NCBI GenBank assembly: GCA_004794655.1
Contig: SMMW01000511.1
Location: forward strand, 983,001-1,047,000
Source of the DNA: Marisa cornuarietis
Taxonomy: Eukaryota > Mollusca > Gastropoda > Architaenioglossa > Ampullariidae
Reading direction: 5' to 3'
Length of the DNA stretch: 64,000 nt
Made by a program: the position numbers and the translations under genes. How positions within the stretch are numbered: the first letter of the stretch is position 1; every line of letters starts with the position of its first letter. The notes below the pieces were generated by a model, which was not told the DNA's origin, made no database searches, and worked only from the letters and a program-made list of their open reading frames with translations. This document shows positions 20,881 to 35,100 of the stretch, one piece after another.

Positions 20881-23310
20881 CTAACAAAATACGACATTGT
20901 TTATGTTACTCCTTCTCTTGTTTAGCTACATCAGTATCATAGTGGCTTCAACTAAGAATAACCATTCCACATGTCAAAGCGCTCTGTAACTCAATACAAT
21001 TTTGATAATTTTATAAAGTTTTAACACATTGTTTCTTGCTACGATCGGGAAAAAGATCTAGAGTAATATTTTGCAAACTTTGTTTAAAGATAAAGAAAGT
21101 AAACCGAATATTTCCCATTACATTTTTTAATGCAAAATATTATACTAGACTGCACTTGCAATATTTTTGCATAGTAGTTGTTTCCCTCCTATTTAATGAA
21201 AAGAAAAAGAAGATAGTCAACCTGTAGAGAAACGTGTTGTGCAGAGGAAAGAAAGAAGAATACAAATAAAGTTAATGCTAGTTTAAAAGTTTGCGAACAA
21301 GCTAACACTTTTATAGGAAAGCCATCATACTAACATTCGGACGAGGGAAGGAAACCGGAAGTCCAGGAGAAAGATTTAAACAGTTAGCTCTGTAAGGACT
21401 GTCACATTTAGAAAGTGGTATGGTTGAGATTTGAACCTCTGTTACCTGATTCTTACTGTCGCGGTAAGAGGAGCTTTAGCCACTATCTTCCCGCTTTAAT
21501 TTTTCTCGTTTCCTTTCTATCAATCAATTTATTAATTAGTTTACTAATAGATTAATCAATAGATGTACAAATCAATGTATAAATTTTTGAAACGTTCATT
21601 TACTGCAGGTTTAAAACAGAATTCAATAAACAGCATTGGTGCAGATTTGAAGCTTTATTACACTAGTAATAACTCTTAACTCATCACTCTCGAGCCTCCA
21701 ATCGATTGGAGGCAGCCGGCGGCACGCTGACGCGCGCCTTAACTCCTCGTCAGGCACATTTTCGAAAATGGCTAGCAAATACCCGAGGTAGAAAGTTCGA
21801 CCGGCAGATTTGAAAATTTATATTTATTAACCTACAGTAAAGACAACCATCAGTAATACACCGTTTTAAAGAGAATTTTTAAAACATTCACGTGGTGTAC
21901 ATTTTAAGATACATAGGTTTTGTCTTCGAGTATTAAAATCAAATGAAAGATTACGACTGTACGCGCTTTAGAACTTTTGGAAATCGCCGGTCGGATATTA
22001 ACAAAAAAATTATTTACACAATATATACCGACATAAAATACCAAACAAACATATATTTTATTAGAATATACATTATTATTTTAATATTACTTACTATTTT
22101 CTTCTCCTTTGCGGTTGTTGAAGTACAAATCCATGTCAAAGTGAGACACAACGTGCTTCGATTCTCGAGCTTTCCTTTGTTTAAAAAAAAACAAACCTTT
22201 GACTTCCTGTCAGTTCAAGGGAGGGAATCATGGAAGACGATTTCCAACGGTTGTAGTAGTTTCCTCCTTTATGTTATTTTTACTTATTTTTTATGGGATC
22301 GTAAATACTTTATAAAAGTTTTTGTGACTGCTCATTATCATGGTATTTTCTGTTGGGAATACCATAAAAGTGTGTTTTTAAGCAAAAAAAAAGTAAAGAT
22401 GTTTCTTTTCTACACAGTTTGATCTATCATTATCAATTTAAATTGTTCGTCTACCTTTTCCGTTAATTTTTTATAATTTTTTGAAAAAGGGGTAAATTCA
22501 TGGTACCAGCTATTGCTGTGACGCCTTTCAGCCTAACGTAAGCATAAGACCAGTCTCAATGGTTTGCGGTTTTTGCACATATTGCTGAAGTCTGTAGTTC
22601 TCGTGCTAAAGTAACAGTTTTTCAAAACCACGAGAAAAGCAGACTTTCAGCGTCCGAATAACCCGAGCTGTCGCTCACTCTCTCTCGCTCTCTGTTTGGT
22701 GTTGACGGCTGTCAGTGTTGTGAATGATGCACTAGTGTGACGTAGTACACCGTTTGGTGTTGACGGCTGTCAATGTTGTGAATGGTGCACTAGTGTGACG
22801 TAGTACACTGTTTGGTGTTGACGGCTGTCAATGTTGTGAATGGTGCACTAGTGTGACATAGTTGATCACAGGTGTGAATCGCGTACTCTGTTAGCGAATA
22901 ATTAAATAACGAATGGATTTTGGAGGCTTCTTCCATCCATGTCCTTACCAAGGGCCGGTATAAAGTATTTCTCTCTCTATTTTGTGAGTGTGTCTGCTGT
23001 AAATACATGTGTGTGTGTGTGTGTGTGTGTTTGCGCGCGCGCGCGTGTGTGCTCATGTTGGCATGTAAGTTATAAAAATGAAAATCGTTCTCAGAACCTT
23101 TTTTTAAGAAGAATCGCAATATAAATGCTCATTGTAATTTTTTTCTTATTAATAATAACAGGAAATGGTGCACAAATTATACCATTTGCTATAGTTTGAT
23201 CCATTTATGTTGTTATACAGACATAATAATTTTTATCTGTAAGTTATTACCTTTGTACTTTTCATTTTTACATTCAAACTTTGAAGTATAAGTTTTGATA
23301 GCAGTAATTT

Positions 23311-23355
<45 letters not shown>

Positions 23356-26300
23356 TAATGCGCAGGTATCCATTCGGGAGAATGCTCATTGCGCAGCAAA
23401 ACCAAAATAAATAAATAAAAAAAATAATAAGAAAAAAAATAAAGTAAATAAATAGATAAACACCAGGAAAGTAAAAAATAAAGACACAAGTGTTGCTTGG
23501 CTGTTTAAGTTTAAGTCCTTCTTAAGTAAACAGTAGTTTACTTAGCAGTAATTTATTACAGTTTCTGAATGTTTTTCTCACTACTAATAGTAAAATTGTT
23601 TTAGAAAATGTAAATGTTTTCTTCAAGGGTAAACATGCGTCTTCTGTATATAATAATCAGCTGAACGGCTTTAGTAGTAATACAACAATTGTAACCTCAT
23701 TATGCAAGCTGTTACCTGTCTGACATCTGTCTCTAGTATAACCTGGGCCACACCCACTTGCACACCTCCCACTGATGTGGTCACACGTGGTGTTGTCTTT
23801 ACAATAACCACACGTTGACTTGCAGTCTTCACCATACAATCCACCTTCACATTCTAAATGAAAATAGTTCATCATTTATGTTAATAATCCTCTTGTCTCT
23901 GTACATCAGCATAGTATGGGCTTTAACTTGACATATCTATCAGCTCTGCACCTTAATATACATTGTAGAAGTTATAGATCTCTACTATATTCCCATAATC
24001 AATAGTAGTGTGTGTGTGTATATATATATATATATGCGCAAGCAAAACACACACATCTTAACAACTGATAGAAATTATGAAAATAAACTTAAGGCCCAAA
24101 TATCTCATTTCTTCCAATGAAAGATCTGCTACTTACAAGAAACACATAATACTTTTTTTAATTCTTGCAATCCATTTCTTATTTTAAAAGCAAAAGAAGA
24201 AAGTGAACAAGTAGACATGTGAACAAGTGAACAGATTTTTTGCATCACTGCAAACTTATTATTACAGGCTTGTTTAACTAATTATTACTTTCGTTACACA
24301 TCTTTCCAGTCCACCCTGGGGCGCATCCTTCAGAACAAGTCCCACTGATGTGGTGACACGTGACATTGTTTTTACAATGACCACAAAGTTGCAGGCAGGA
24401 AACTCCGTATGTTCCATGTTCACAAACTGAAGACATAAATAAACTCTAACCTTCAGCATCGTTTGCAAATTTGATGTTGTTTTATAAATAATCTACAGAC
24501 ATAGCCTTTTAATTTCTTATCATTATCATCACCATCATCTTTATCAACGAGCGCAGGCATACATCTGTCACTTTTTTAATTATCTGCTACCCATCGACAG
24601 AATATAAATACCACAAAGACAATAAGATTGCATTAAATCGTTCATTGACACAATAGGGGTCTGTTGAATAAACTTTAAAATATCTTGGTAGAGTAATTCA
24701 TGTTTACCAGCGTTACACAGGTTTCCTCTCCATCCTGGATCACAGCAATAACATTCCCCAGTCATATGGTTACAAGCGTGTCCACCAGTACAATGACCAC
24801 ACGATTTATTACAATTTTCTCCATAGGTTCCTTCCGCACATTCTGAAATGAGTCATCGGTGATGTGTCATTATGGCAACCAGAAATTTTTGCTATTCCAG
24901 TAATAAAGTCAGAGAAACATTCGAGTGAATTAGGAAAATCCCTACTATGTTCTCACTCACTCACTCACTCACTCACTCACTCACTCACTCACTCACTCAA
25001 GCACGCACGCACGCGCACGCACGCACGCACGCACATACATAGACACACACACAGAGATACACTTACACACAGAATCCCCTTAACTTCACTCTCATCAGTC
25101 GGTGTTTGGTTTTTAAGTGTCTTAAGGTTGATTGGTTATTTAGGAATTAAACACATGTAGGTTTACTTAGATAGGACTTGGTTTCTATTCATAAGGTGAT
25201 TATAGTTTGTTTCAAAACTTCCAGCTGAAAATTATTTGATGCTGCGTACACAGTGACAGTTACAGCCACACATAGTCTCACATACACAAAGAACAGATTT
25301 TGTTAAGACTTGTCCGCCTGGTACAACACACAGGTACTATATTTACTTAGAAATACACGGATTACAACTTTAAATTTGCTGCGTGTAGTCGCATATATTC
25401 AATAATATACTAAAAGTTTAGGATCATTGGGTCAGGCCTTGGGACAATGTCAGAGTATCGAATCTGATTATCTCCCTTCTCTTGTGTTGCTGATCGTATA
25501 AAACCAATTTTGTGTAGACAAAGTTCATCACACAGAACTTGAACGCAATAGAAGTTTCAACCCATGCTTCCTCTTCCACCAGTCTCTTGTAGACTCAGAG
25601 CTCAGACGTTACAGGTGCACTTTCGTATGGAGTATGGTCAGAAATATTGTGCCCGAAGATAAAAGTACAATTTTCCCCGGGTTAGCGGATCTGATTCTCT
25701 CTCCTAACGACTCAAGCCTTTCATCGACGGTTGCTGCTCTCTGTCTCTGTCTCTCTACTAGCCGACTGATGATTAACCCGTTCTTCCGTCTCGGACACGC
25801 TCTGATGCCTCTCACACCTCATTAGTTTGTCTCCTTGTCTCGGCAGTTAGTCTGTTGTAATCCCGACATGACGGCTGCTTCTCAGCTTTCTGACCACGAA
25901 GCTTCGCATAACACTTTTTAAATTCTCACTCATTCCTGGCAAGCTGACATCACGGTGCAAACCACTTGCATTGCAAGGAACGCATGGGAGCTTTACTTAT
26001 TTAAAAAAAAGCTACCCGCAGTTTTTCGGAGTGTCGGGAATGGCGCGTGCTTCTACTGCTTTCTTGAGAGACTCGTTTGTGGCTCGTCATGGTGACACCA
26101 GCTCTCATCACCTGTCTCAATAGGGTCATCCTGATGACTCCAGCTCTCATTATCTGTCATAGCAGGCTCGTCATGTTCTCACCTCTCATCATCTGTCAAT
26201 AGGCTCGTCATTGCGATACCAGCTCTCATCACCTGTCATAGCAGGCTCGTCATGATGACACCAGCTCTCATCATTTGTCACAATAGGCTCGTCATGGTGA

Positions 26301-29097
26301 CACTAGCTCTCGTCACCTGTCACAATACGCTCGTCATGGTGACACCAGCCTTCATCATTTGTCACAAAAGGCTCGTCATGATGACACCAGCCTTCATCAT
26401 TTTTCACAATAGGCTCGTCATGATGACACTAGCCTTCATCATTTGTCACAATAGGCTCGTCATGATAACACAAGCTCTTATCACCTGTCACAGTAGGCTC
26501 GTCATGGTGACACCAGCTTTCATCGTCCATCTTGTTAGGCTCGTCATGATGACACCAGCTCTCATCATCTGCCACAAGTCGCCTTAGGAATGCCTCATCC
26601 TCCTGTTCCTTGCGATTGAGAAGCTGCTGGCCCAGTCGAACGCATTCTACTTTGTGTTTGCTCGGTAAGATATCGTGATAGTCATTGGGCGTAGACTTTC
26701 CGATACCAAAGCTTTTGATTAATAGTGGTCTGGACACTGCGGTGACTGATGCCTACAATATTGACAGTTTTATTCTCTATTATGCGTGTTCGCGAGGGTC
26801 AGGCTAACCACCGCTGCACAATGATCCTCCGTAATGGCGACATGGACTTGGTCTGGTCGCGGATCAATTTCAATGACATTCGCCCATCGCGATATCATGC
26901 CACCCATCCCATTTCCGCACACTATATTCACACCGCAAGCATTCAACGATAAATTCTTGCTGTTTTTAGGGCCTCGGCGGTAAGAAATCGCATCACAGCT
27001 CTCATCACCTGTCACAACAGCTGGGGTCTTCTTGGTGACATATATATTTATGTATATGATTTTGGGCAAATAACACTAACTTCCCTCTGTTTCTTTTTAC
27101 TTTTGTTACTGAACACACTTTCCTAGTGATAATTGTCACTGGAATTAGTAAAGTGTGTTATATATATATCTAAATATATAAATTGCCCACTGGGACAAAT
27201 AAAGTTGGTTATTGTCATCTTCATTGACACCATCTTGCATCATCTATCACAAGACGCTCGTCATGGTGAAAACGCATGTGTCCTGTCCAAGAATCCAGAA
27301 GCATACGTAACCTGAATTATGCCAAATCCCTTCTGCATACAAAACAAGCCTTCTAACAGTAACAACGGAGATCTGGCACTTGTGTCTATGACTGTGTGAG
27401 CGTATGGGGGCTCCTCGTAAGCTTAAAAAGCGTTGGCCGAATAAGCCTATTTTTTGCGTGGGTATTTTCACTAACAAATCCCAGATGATCAACTTTATTA
27501 ATTCGAGTAGCAATTATCACCAGGAAAGTGATTTCAGTAACAAAAGATAAAAGAAACAGAAGAAAGTTAGTGCTATTTTCCCAAAACCATTGCGTCGATT
27601 GAGATTAGCTTTCTTGGGTAGTGAAACAGTGTTACAAAGCTTCCAGTGGGCTGGAATATGACCTAAATCGAGGATCATTCAGTCGTCCGTTGACCGGCAC
27701 CTGTGGTTGGGGGGATCACATGGATAGACGCGGCAGCTGGCAGGGGCCGCCACTCTTGTCTATTGTGGGCGATAGTCAGCAGGTCCTGTACAGGACGACC
27801 AGTCCAGTCTTTGATGTTCGTAAGTCAATTCTTTCTCTGACCACCGCGGTGTAGGCCACCCTCCCCAAGGTCCCTTGAAGAACAGTTTTCCACAAGGTGT
27901 GGTGCCAGGTCACATGGTGTTGTCTTTACAATAACCACACGTTGAGTTGCGTTCTTCATCATACAATCCCCCTCACATGCTAAATGACACTATTTCATTT
28001 TTATGTTATTAATCCTCTTGTCTCTATGCATCAGCATAGTATGGGCTTTAACTTGGCACGATCTTTTCTTATGTCTTTTAGCTTTGCACTCTTATATTTA
28101 TTTGTAGCATACCTTTGCAACACGCCGCCCCATTTTAACTTTTTTTTCCTTTCATCAATCAGTTTCTTTTAATTCATTTATCGATCACTTAAGTTCATAA
28201 ATTAAAAGCCAAAATTGCTAATGACATTTCTTCCAGTGAATGATCTGCTTCTTGCGAAAAACACTACACGTAATACTTTCGTTTAATCACTCCATTTCTT
28301 ATAGTAAAAGCAAAAAAAAAAAGTTAACCAGTAGACATGGAAACAGATCTGCATCGTTACAAGCTTATTATTACAGGCTTGTTTAACTAATTATTACTTT
28401 CGTTACACATCTTTCCAGTCCACCCTGGGGCGCATCCTTCAGAACAAGTCCCACTGATGTGGTGACACGTGACATTGTTTTTACAATGACCACAAAGTTG
28501 AAGGCAGGAAACTCCGTATGCTCCATGTTCACAAACTGAAGACACAAATAAACTCAAACCTTCGGCATCGTTTGCAAATTTGATATTGTTTTATAAATAA
28601 TCTACAGGCACATCATTTTAATTTCTTATCATTATCATTATCATCACCATCATCTTTATCAACGAGCGCAGGCATACATCTGTCACTTTTTTCAATTAAC
28701 TGCTACCCATCGACAGAATATAAATACCACAAAGACAATAAGATTGCACTACATAGTTCATTGTTGACACAATTTTGGTATGTTGAAGAAACTCTTTAAA
28801 ATTTATTGGTAATATATATAAGCAGAGAAACTCATGTTTACCAGCGTTACACAGGTTTCCTCTCCAACCTGGATCACAGCAATAACATTTCCCAGTCACA
28901 TGGTTACAAGCGTGTCCACCAGTACAATGACCACACGATTTATTACAATTTTCTCCATAGGTTCCTTCCGCACATTCTGAAATAAGCAATCAACGACTTG
29001 CTACTATGGCAGCCAGGAATTTTCGCTACTCTAGTAATAAAGTCAGAGAAACATTCGAGATGATTAGGAAACTCTCTATGCTTTAATTCTTTTTTTA

Positions 29098-29155
<58 letters not shown>

Positions 29156-32100
29156 TACACAAACAATCACTCAATCAATCCTCTTCATGCTAGTTGCACA
29201 TGAGACCTCATCCAGACCCCGCCACTGATGTCGATCGGCTGAAACCCGCTCCAGGCGACCCCATGTCCAGCCCTTTCCTTTCATCTCCCTTTCAACTGTT
29301 CTTCTCCAGGTTTCCTTTGGGTGGCCTCGTTTTCTTCGGCCGTCTGGAGTCCATCGTAGGGCGATTCTGGAGAGGTCTGCTGTCTGCTGGCGGAGCACAT
29401 GTCCAATCCATCGCCAACGCCTTCATTGAACCTGCGTGGTGATGGACTCAGTTTCAGTTCTTCGGTGGAGTTCCTTTATTGTGATAGTGTTTGGCCAAAA
29501 GATGTTAAGTATGCGCCTGAGGCATCTGTTTTGGAAGACGTCCAGCCTTTTACCGATGTTTTTGATCATCTTCCATGATTCTGATCCATAAAAGAGGGTG
29601 CTGATCACATTCGACTTGAAGATTCTCAGCTTGGTCTTCTGGCTGATGCTTTTTGCCTTCCATGTGCTCCTGAGGCGAAGGCCTGGCTGGTTTCACCAGT
29701 CGGGCTCGAATCTCCATCTCCGCATCCCCAGTGTTTGACATCTTGGACCCAAGATAGGTAAAACTGTCAACTTCCTCAATCTCTTCTCCATTTAGTTTGA
29801 TGTTTTCTTGGACTCTGGCGTTCACTCTCATACTTTTTATTTTCTTTGCGCTGACCTTCAAGCCAAGGTTTCCAGCTGTTTCTGAAAAGGCATTTGTTTT
29901 CTCCTGCATGTCTTGATGGCGGTGTGACAACAAGGCAATGTCATCAGCAGTGTCCAAGTCTTCAAGTGTTGTTGCTGCTGTCATAGTCACGATCTATTTG
30001 ATTCCTCTCCTCTATCTGTCGGTGGAATTCTTTATGTTCCAATCCATGGCCAGGATGAAGAGGAACGGCGACCGAATGCAGCCCTGCTTCACCCCAGTAC
30101 TGACGTTGATGGAGGCTGTGAGGTCCGTGTCACAGACCACCTGAGATTTGAAATCGCTGTACAGCATTGCAACGACCTGGACAAGTTTCGCAGGGACTCC
30201 ATAATGCCTCAGGATCTTCCATAAGTACTCACGGTGGATGCTGTTAAAAACCTTTTCCAGCTCGATGAAGTTGATGTACAGCGGTGTGTTCCACTCGTTG
30301 CTCTGCTCCAGAATCTGACGCAGAGTGAAAATGAGTTCAGAGCAGGATCGCCCAGGGCGAAATCCTGCTTGCTGAGGCCTGAGGTCTTTCTCAACGGTTG
30401 CTGTCAGTCTTGACAAAACAATCTTGCTGAAGATCCTGCTGGTAAGGGAAAGAAGTGTTATACCCCTTCAGTTATTGCAGTCTCCAAGATTTCCTTTCTT
30501 GGGTAACTTGAAGATGAGCCCTGTCTTCCACGCATCGGGGATCTGTCCTGATTCCCAAACTTGCCTGAAGATTTCAGTCAAAATGGGAGCTATTACATTC
30601 ACATCTGCTTTCAACATCTCTGCTGTTATTCCATCTGCCCCTGGTGCTTTGCCGCTTTTCATTGCCTTGATTGCTGCTGTCACTTCTTCCAGGCTTGGTG
30701 GGTCTGTGCAGATGTCAAGGTCTGTATCTGCTGGCTGGATGTCTGCGAGCTGAGGGGGGTCTGGTCTGTTTAGAACCGACTCAAAATGTTCCCTCCAGCG
30801 CTGTAGTTTTCTGCCTCTCCCTCGACAACATTTCCGCTGATGTCTTTTGACTGGCACTTCACTGTTTTTGAACCTGTTGTTTAGCTGTTTATTGATTTTA
30901 TACAGTGTCCTCAGGTCATTTTTTCCTGCTGCTTCTTCTGCTTCATCTGTCAGTTTCTCTATGTAGTCCCTTTTGTCGGTTTTGATCATCCTGTTTACCT
31001 CTTTGTTTATTTCTGTATATCTTTGTCTGTGTTGTTCCTTCAGACGTTCAGATCTGGTGTTGTTGATTTTCTGCTTGGTTGACTTTCTCTCTTCTTTCCT
31101 TTTCCATGTCTCTTCTCTGATCTACTGTTCTTTCTTTTTTTTCGCTGGAAGCCCAGTATTTTCTCACCTTTTTCCTGTAAGACTCGATTGAAGTCTTCTA
31201 AGGTCATCTCCTGTTGGTCCCCTAGTGCCTGGAACCTGTTCTTTACTTCCACTTCCCGTTTGGTGGCTGGGTCCTTCAGTCTGCCGGAGTCCACTCTCTG
31301 CTGACCTGCCTGTTTTCCTCGTGATCGACGTAGCTTCAGAGAAACTGCGGCTATCACAAGAGTGTGGTCACTGGCAACGTCTGCTCCTCTGTAGACTCTG
31401 ACATCTTGAAGTGAGCTCCTCCATCTTCGGTTGATAATGACATGGTCTATCTGTTTTTTTGTGATCCCGTCTGGTGATGTCCGCGTTGGCTTGTGGATGT
31501 CTTTGTGTTGGAAGAGTGTGCCTCCAATCAGTAGATTGTTTTCTTCACAAAAGTCTGCCAGTCTCTCTCCGTTGTCATTGATGGTTCCAATTCCATGCTT
31601 GCCCATGATATGCTCTCTACAGGTGTTGTCACTTCCCACCTTGGCATTGAGGTCGCCGGTGATGAGCAACAAATCATGGGCTCGGACGCTCTCCATGGCT
31701 GCCTGGAGCTGATCGTAAAAAGCATCCTTGTCTTCTGCTTCGGAGTCTTCTGTTGGTGCAAACTAGCACTGTCAGCTTGGTGTACTTTGAATGGAATCAT
31801 GCTCTCAGAAGCCTGGGTCCATAAGGCTTCCATTCCAGCAGTGTCTTTTCAGTTTTCCTATTGTAGGTTTACTTAGATATGACTTGGTTTCTATTCATAA
31901 GTGATTATGGCTTGTCACAAAACTTTCAGATGAAAATTAGTTGATGCTGCGTTCACAGCAACAGTCACAGCGACACAAAGTCTAACATACACAAAGAACA
32001 GATATTGGTAAATCATATATGATGATGATGTCCATTTGTAATGCGCAGGTATCCATTCGGAAGAATGCTCATTGCGCAGCAAAAAAAAAAATAAAAAAAA

Positions 32101-35100
32101 ATAAATATAAAAAATAAGAAAAAAAATAAAGTAAATAAATAGATAAACACCAGGAAAGTAAAAAATAAAGACACAAGTGTTTCTTGGTTGTTTAAGTTTA
32201 AGTCCGTCTTAAGTAAACAGATGGGTCTTCAGTCTTTTTCGAAACGTGGTTGGGGAGGTGATGGTGGACAGTGAAGACGGCAGAGCATTCCACAGTTTAG
32301 GTGCCGCGTTTTTGAAGGCCCTGGCTCCAGTGCGCTTCTTGTTTGTGTCTTCCACTGCAGGGAGACAGAAGCGTGACTGGGAGCCAGAGCGCAGACCACG
32401 TGACGGCCGTAAGGAGGAACTACCTCTTGTAAATATTCAGGAGCAGTTGTAAACATGCAGGACTGTGCAATCGAAAGCACTTTGTGATCAATGCGCTTTT
32501 CTCACTGGGAGCCAGTGAAGGCTCTCTAGGATAGGCGTGATGTGCTCAGTGGACGACTTTGCACGGGTGACAATCCTGGCGGCTGTGTTTTGAACTCTTT
32601 TGAGTCGATCCAACTGCGTAGCAGGTATACCCCACAATGCACTATTACAGTAGTCTAATCTTGATATGATGGTAGCCACAGCAAGTGAGTTGGCAGCAGC
32701 TTGAGTCAGCATGGGCCGTAGTCTACCTAAAGTCCTCAAAAAGTAGTAGGATTTTGCCACAACAGAACTAACATGATTACACATGGAGAGCTCTGCATCA
32801 ATAAACAGCCCGAGGTCCCGTATACAGTCAGCAAAGGCTTTGGAGGCGTCACCGACCTGCACGGCACTAATGTCAATCTGCTCCCTTCTGGCCTTGGGGC
32901 CGCACAGTAACGCTTCTGTCTTGTCGTCGTTGAGTCTTCACTGCGACACAACAAGATTCAAGTCGTTGAAGCGCATTCCTAGCCACTGCTGGGTCGGGGG
33001 CAAAACTGCTCAGAATCTGTGTATCGTCCGCAAAGAACTGTCGTCCAATCTGAAAGCGTTCAATTACCTGTCCAAGCTGTGAAGTATATACAGAAAATAA
33101 TAATGGACCCAGAACGGATCCCTGTAGTACGCCACACACCAGAGGAACTGCCTCAGAGCTTGCAGAGCCGACAATCACTCTCTGAGATCTCTCGGCAAGA
33201 TAGGAGTCAATCCACTGCAGCGCAGCGCCCTGGATACCAGCCTCTGACGACAGTCTCTGGAGCAGCAGGCGGTGGTTGATGGTGTCAAATGCACTACTCA
33301 GGTCAAGTAATGCTAACAGCACTAAGTTGCCAGAGTTGACACTACAAAGAATGTCATTGGTCACACGAAGAAGAGCAGTTTCTGTGCTGAAGCCAGGACG
33401 ATATGCTGACTGAAATTTATCTAGGCAGCCATGAGTAATAAAATGGGTCATAAGCTGTTCTGCGACCACCCTCTCAAGTAGCTTGGAAATATATGATAAA
33501 TTTGACACTGGACGATAGTTTTTACAGTCAGAGGGATCCAGGTTTGCCTTTTTCAACAAGGGCTTGACAACAGCCTGTTTAAAACACCGTGGGACACAAC
33601 CTGCTCTCAAACTGGCATTAATAATGTCCAAAATGACAGGAAATAGAATGTCTAGAAGTTGAATAACAAATTTACTTGGTACAGGATCCACAGCACATGA
33701 AGTTTTTGTTGATCTTGCTACAAGTTTCCTTAAGTAGCTCTCATCAATAGACGTGAAAGAAGTCAGCAGTACACCAGCAAATGGCACAGAATAGTCTTTC
33801 TCACACTCTGGCAACTTCAACTATAAGTACAAATGAATGTGCAGTACAAGCTATACCATCTTTGCACAGTTGATGATGCTGATGCTGATTTTTAAAAGTT
33901 CTTCCTAAATAGGTAGGAAGATTCATCTTCCTACGTGATTCCTCCAACATCAGTTGAATGATTCAAGACAAGAAAAAGTTTTATGCTTATTTTCTGTAAT
34001 CAAGAACTTGACTTTGCCGAAATGTTTTGCTACAGTTATTACGTAAAAATTTGTTAATCCATTACTATAAGTAATATCTTAGAACTGAAACAAATCTTTC
34101 AAATCATGTTTAGCATTAAAACTTGCTCAGTCTATTTAACGATCCACTTAGAAAATAACTAAAATAGTTTAATATCTAAAATGACATATTTTTAAACCTT
34201 TAAGTTTGCAGCTAGAAAATTAAATTGTATTTACCTTTATTACACTTGTGCCCACTCCACCCAGCAGCACAGCCACGAGGACAAAGGCCGTTGGTACGAC
34301 TACAAGTAGTGTTGTCTTTACAGTGACCACACTGTAGATTACAGTTTTTTCCATATCTTCCAGCAGTGCACTCTAACATAAGATGTGGTTAAATAATAAA
34401 TACTTCTTTATGTAACCATTTATTACTTATTAACATATTCGCTACTTACATTTGCGAATTTTATCAAATCAAAATTACATGACGCGATTAATATTTCAGC
34501 ACATATCAATTTATCAAACGAAGCATAAGAATCTGTAACGTTTTTAAACTTTGTTCCCAGTCCACCCACTAGCATAATCACGAGGGAAATTGCCGTTGGT
34601 ATGAAGTATCATTGTCTTTACAGTAATGACTTATGATGAAAGCACTTGAAGCTCTTATATCACTTGTTTGCAAAATGAAAATAAAAAAATCGTCTAAAAA
34701 GGAGATACCTTTTTCACACAGGCTTCCAGTCCAACCAGAAGCACAACCTGTAGTACATTTGCCGCTGACATGGTTGCATGTTACATTGTCTCTACAGTGA
34801 CCGCAAGAATTGTTGCAGCTTTGTCCGTACGATCCAAACGAGCAGACTGATAATAGATGTTGACAAGGGCAAAGGGCAAAATCTATATTTAATAATATAT
34901 AGACGCAGTCGTATCTGACTAAGTGATTAGTTGCTTCTTTATAGTTGTGGTGATTTATATAAACTTTATGTTCCAAAATGTTTACAAAATGTTACAATAT
35001 TCGTTTGAGTTCAGATTTCAAATGTCTTTGTTCTTTTGATTTAAAGACATTTACTAAAGGTAGCCGTTATGTCCTTATACAGTGAACATAGCGCATGGAA

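Larger units (their letters stand above)
23800..25310. repeat. segmental duplicate block (E2 5' half, E3, E4), partner of 27905-29165 plus 31862-32020
   Basis: The same exon order and intron text occur twice. The second copy is split by LINE A at 29166-31862, and the sequence after 31862 resumes the match (gtaggtttacttagata). Confidence 0.88.

Noticed and set aside
21395..21495. Functional tRNA gene
   Set aside because: A- and B-box-like stretches are present, but I cannot pair acceptor or anticodon stems. A SINE head fits better.
24952..25025. CRISPR-like or regulatory short repeat array
   Set aside because: It is a simple tetranucleotide microsatellite without spacers, in a eukaryotic intron.
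25609..25825. Overlapping frames on both strands at 25.6-25.8 kb as a gene
   Set aside because: No start context, splice evidence or recognisable domain on either strand.
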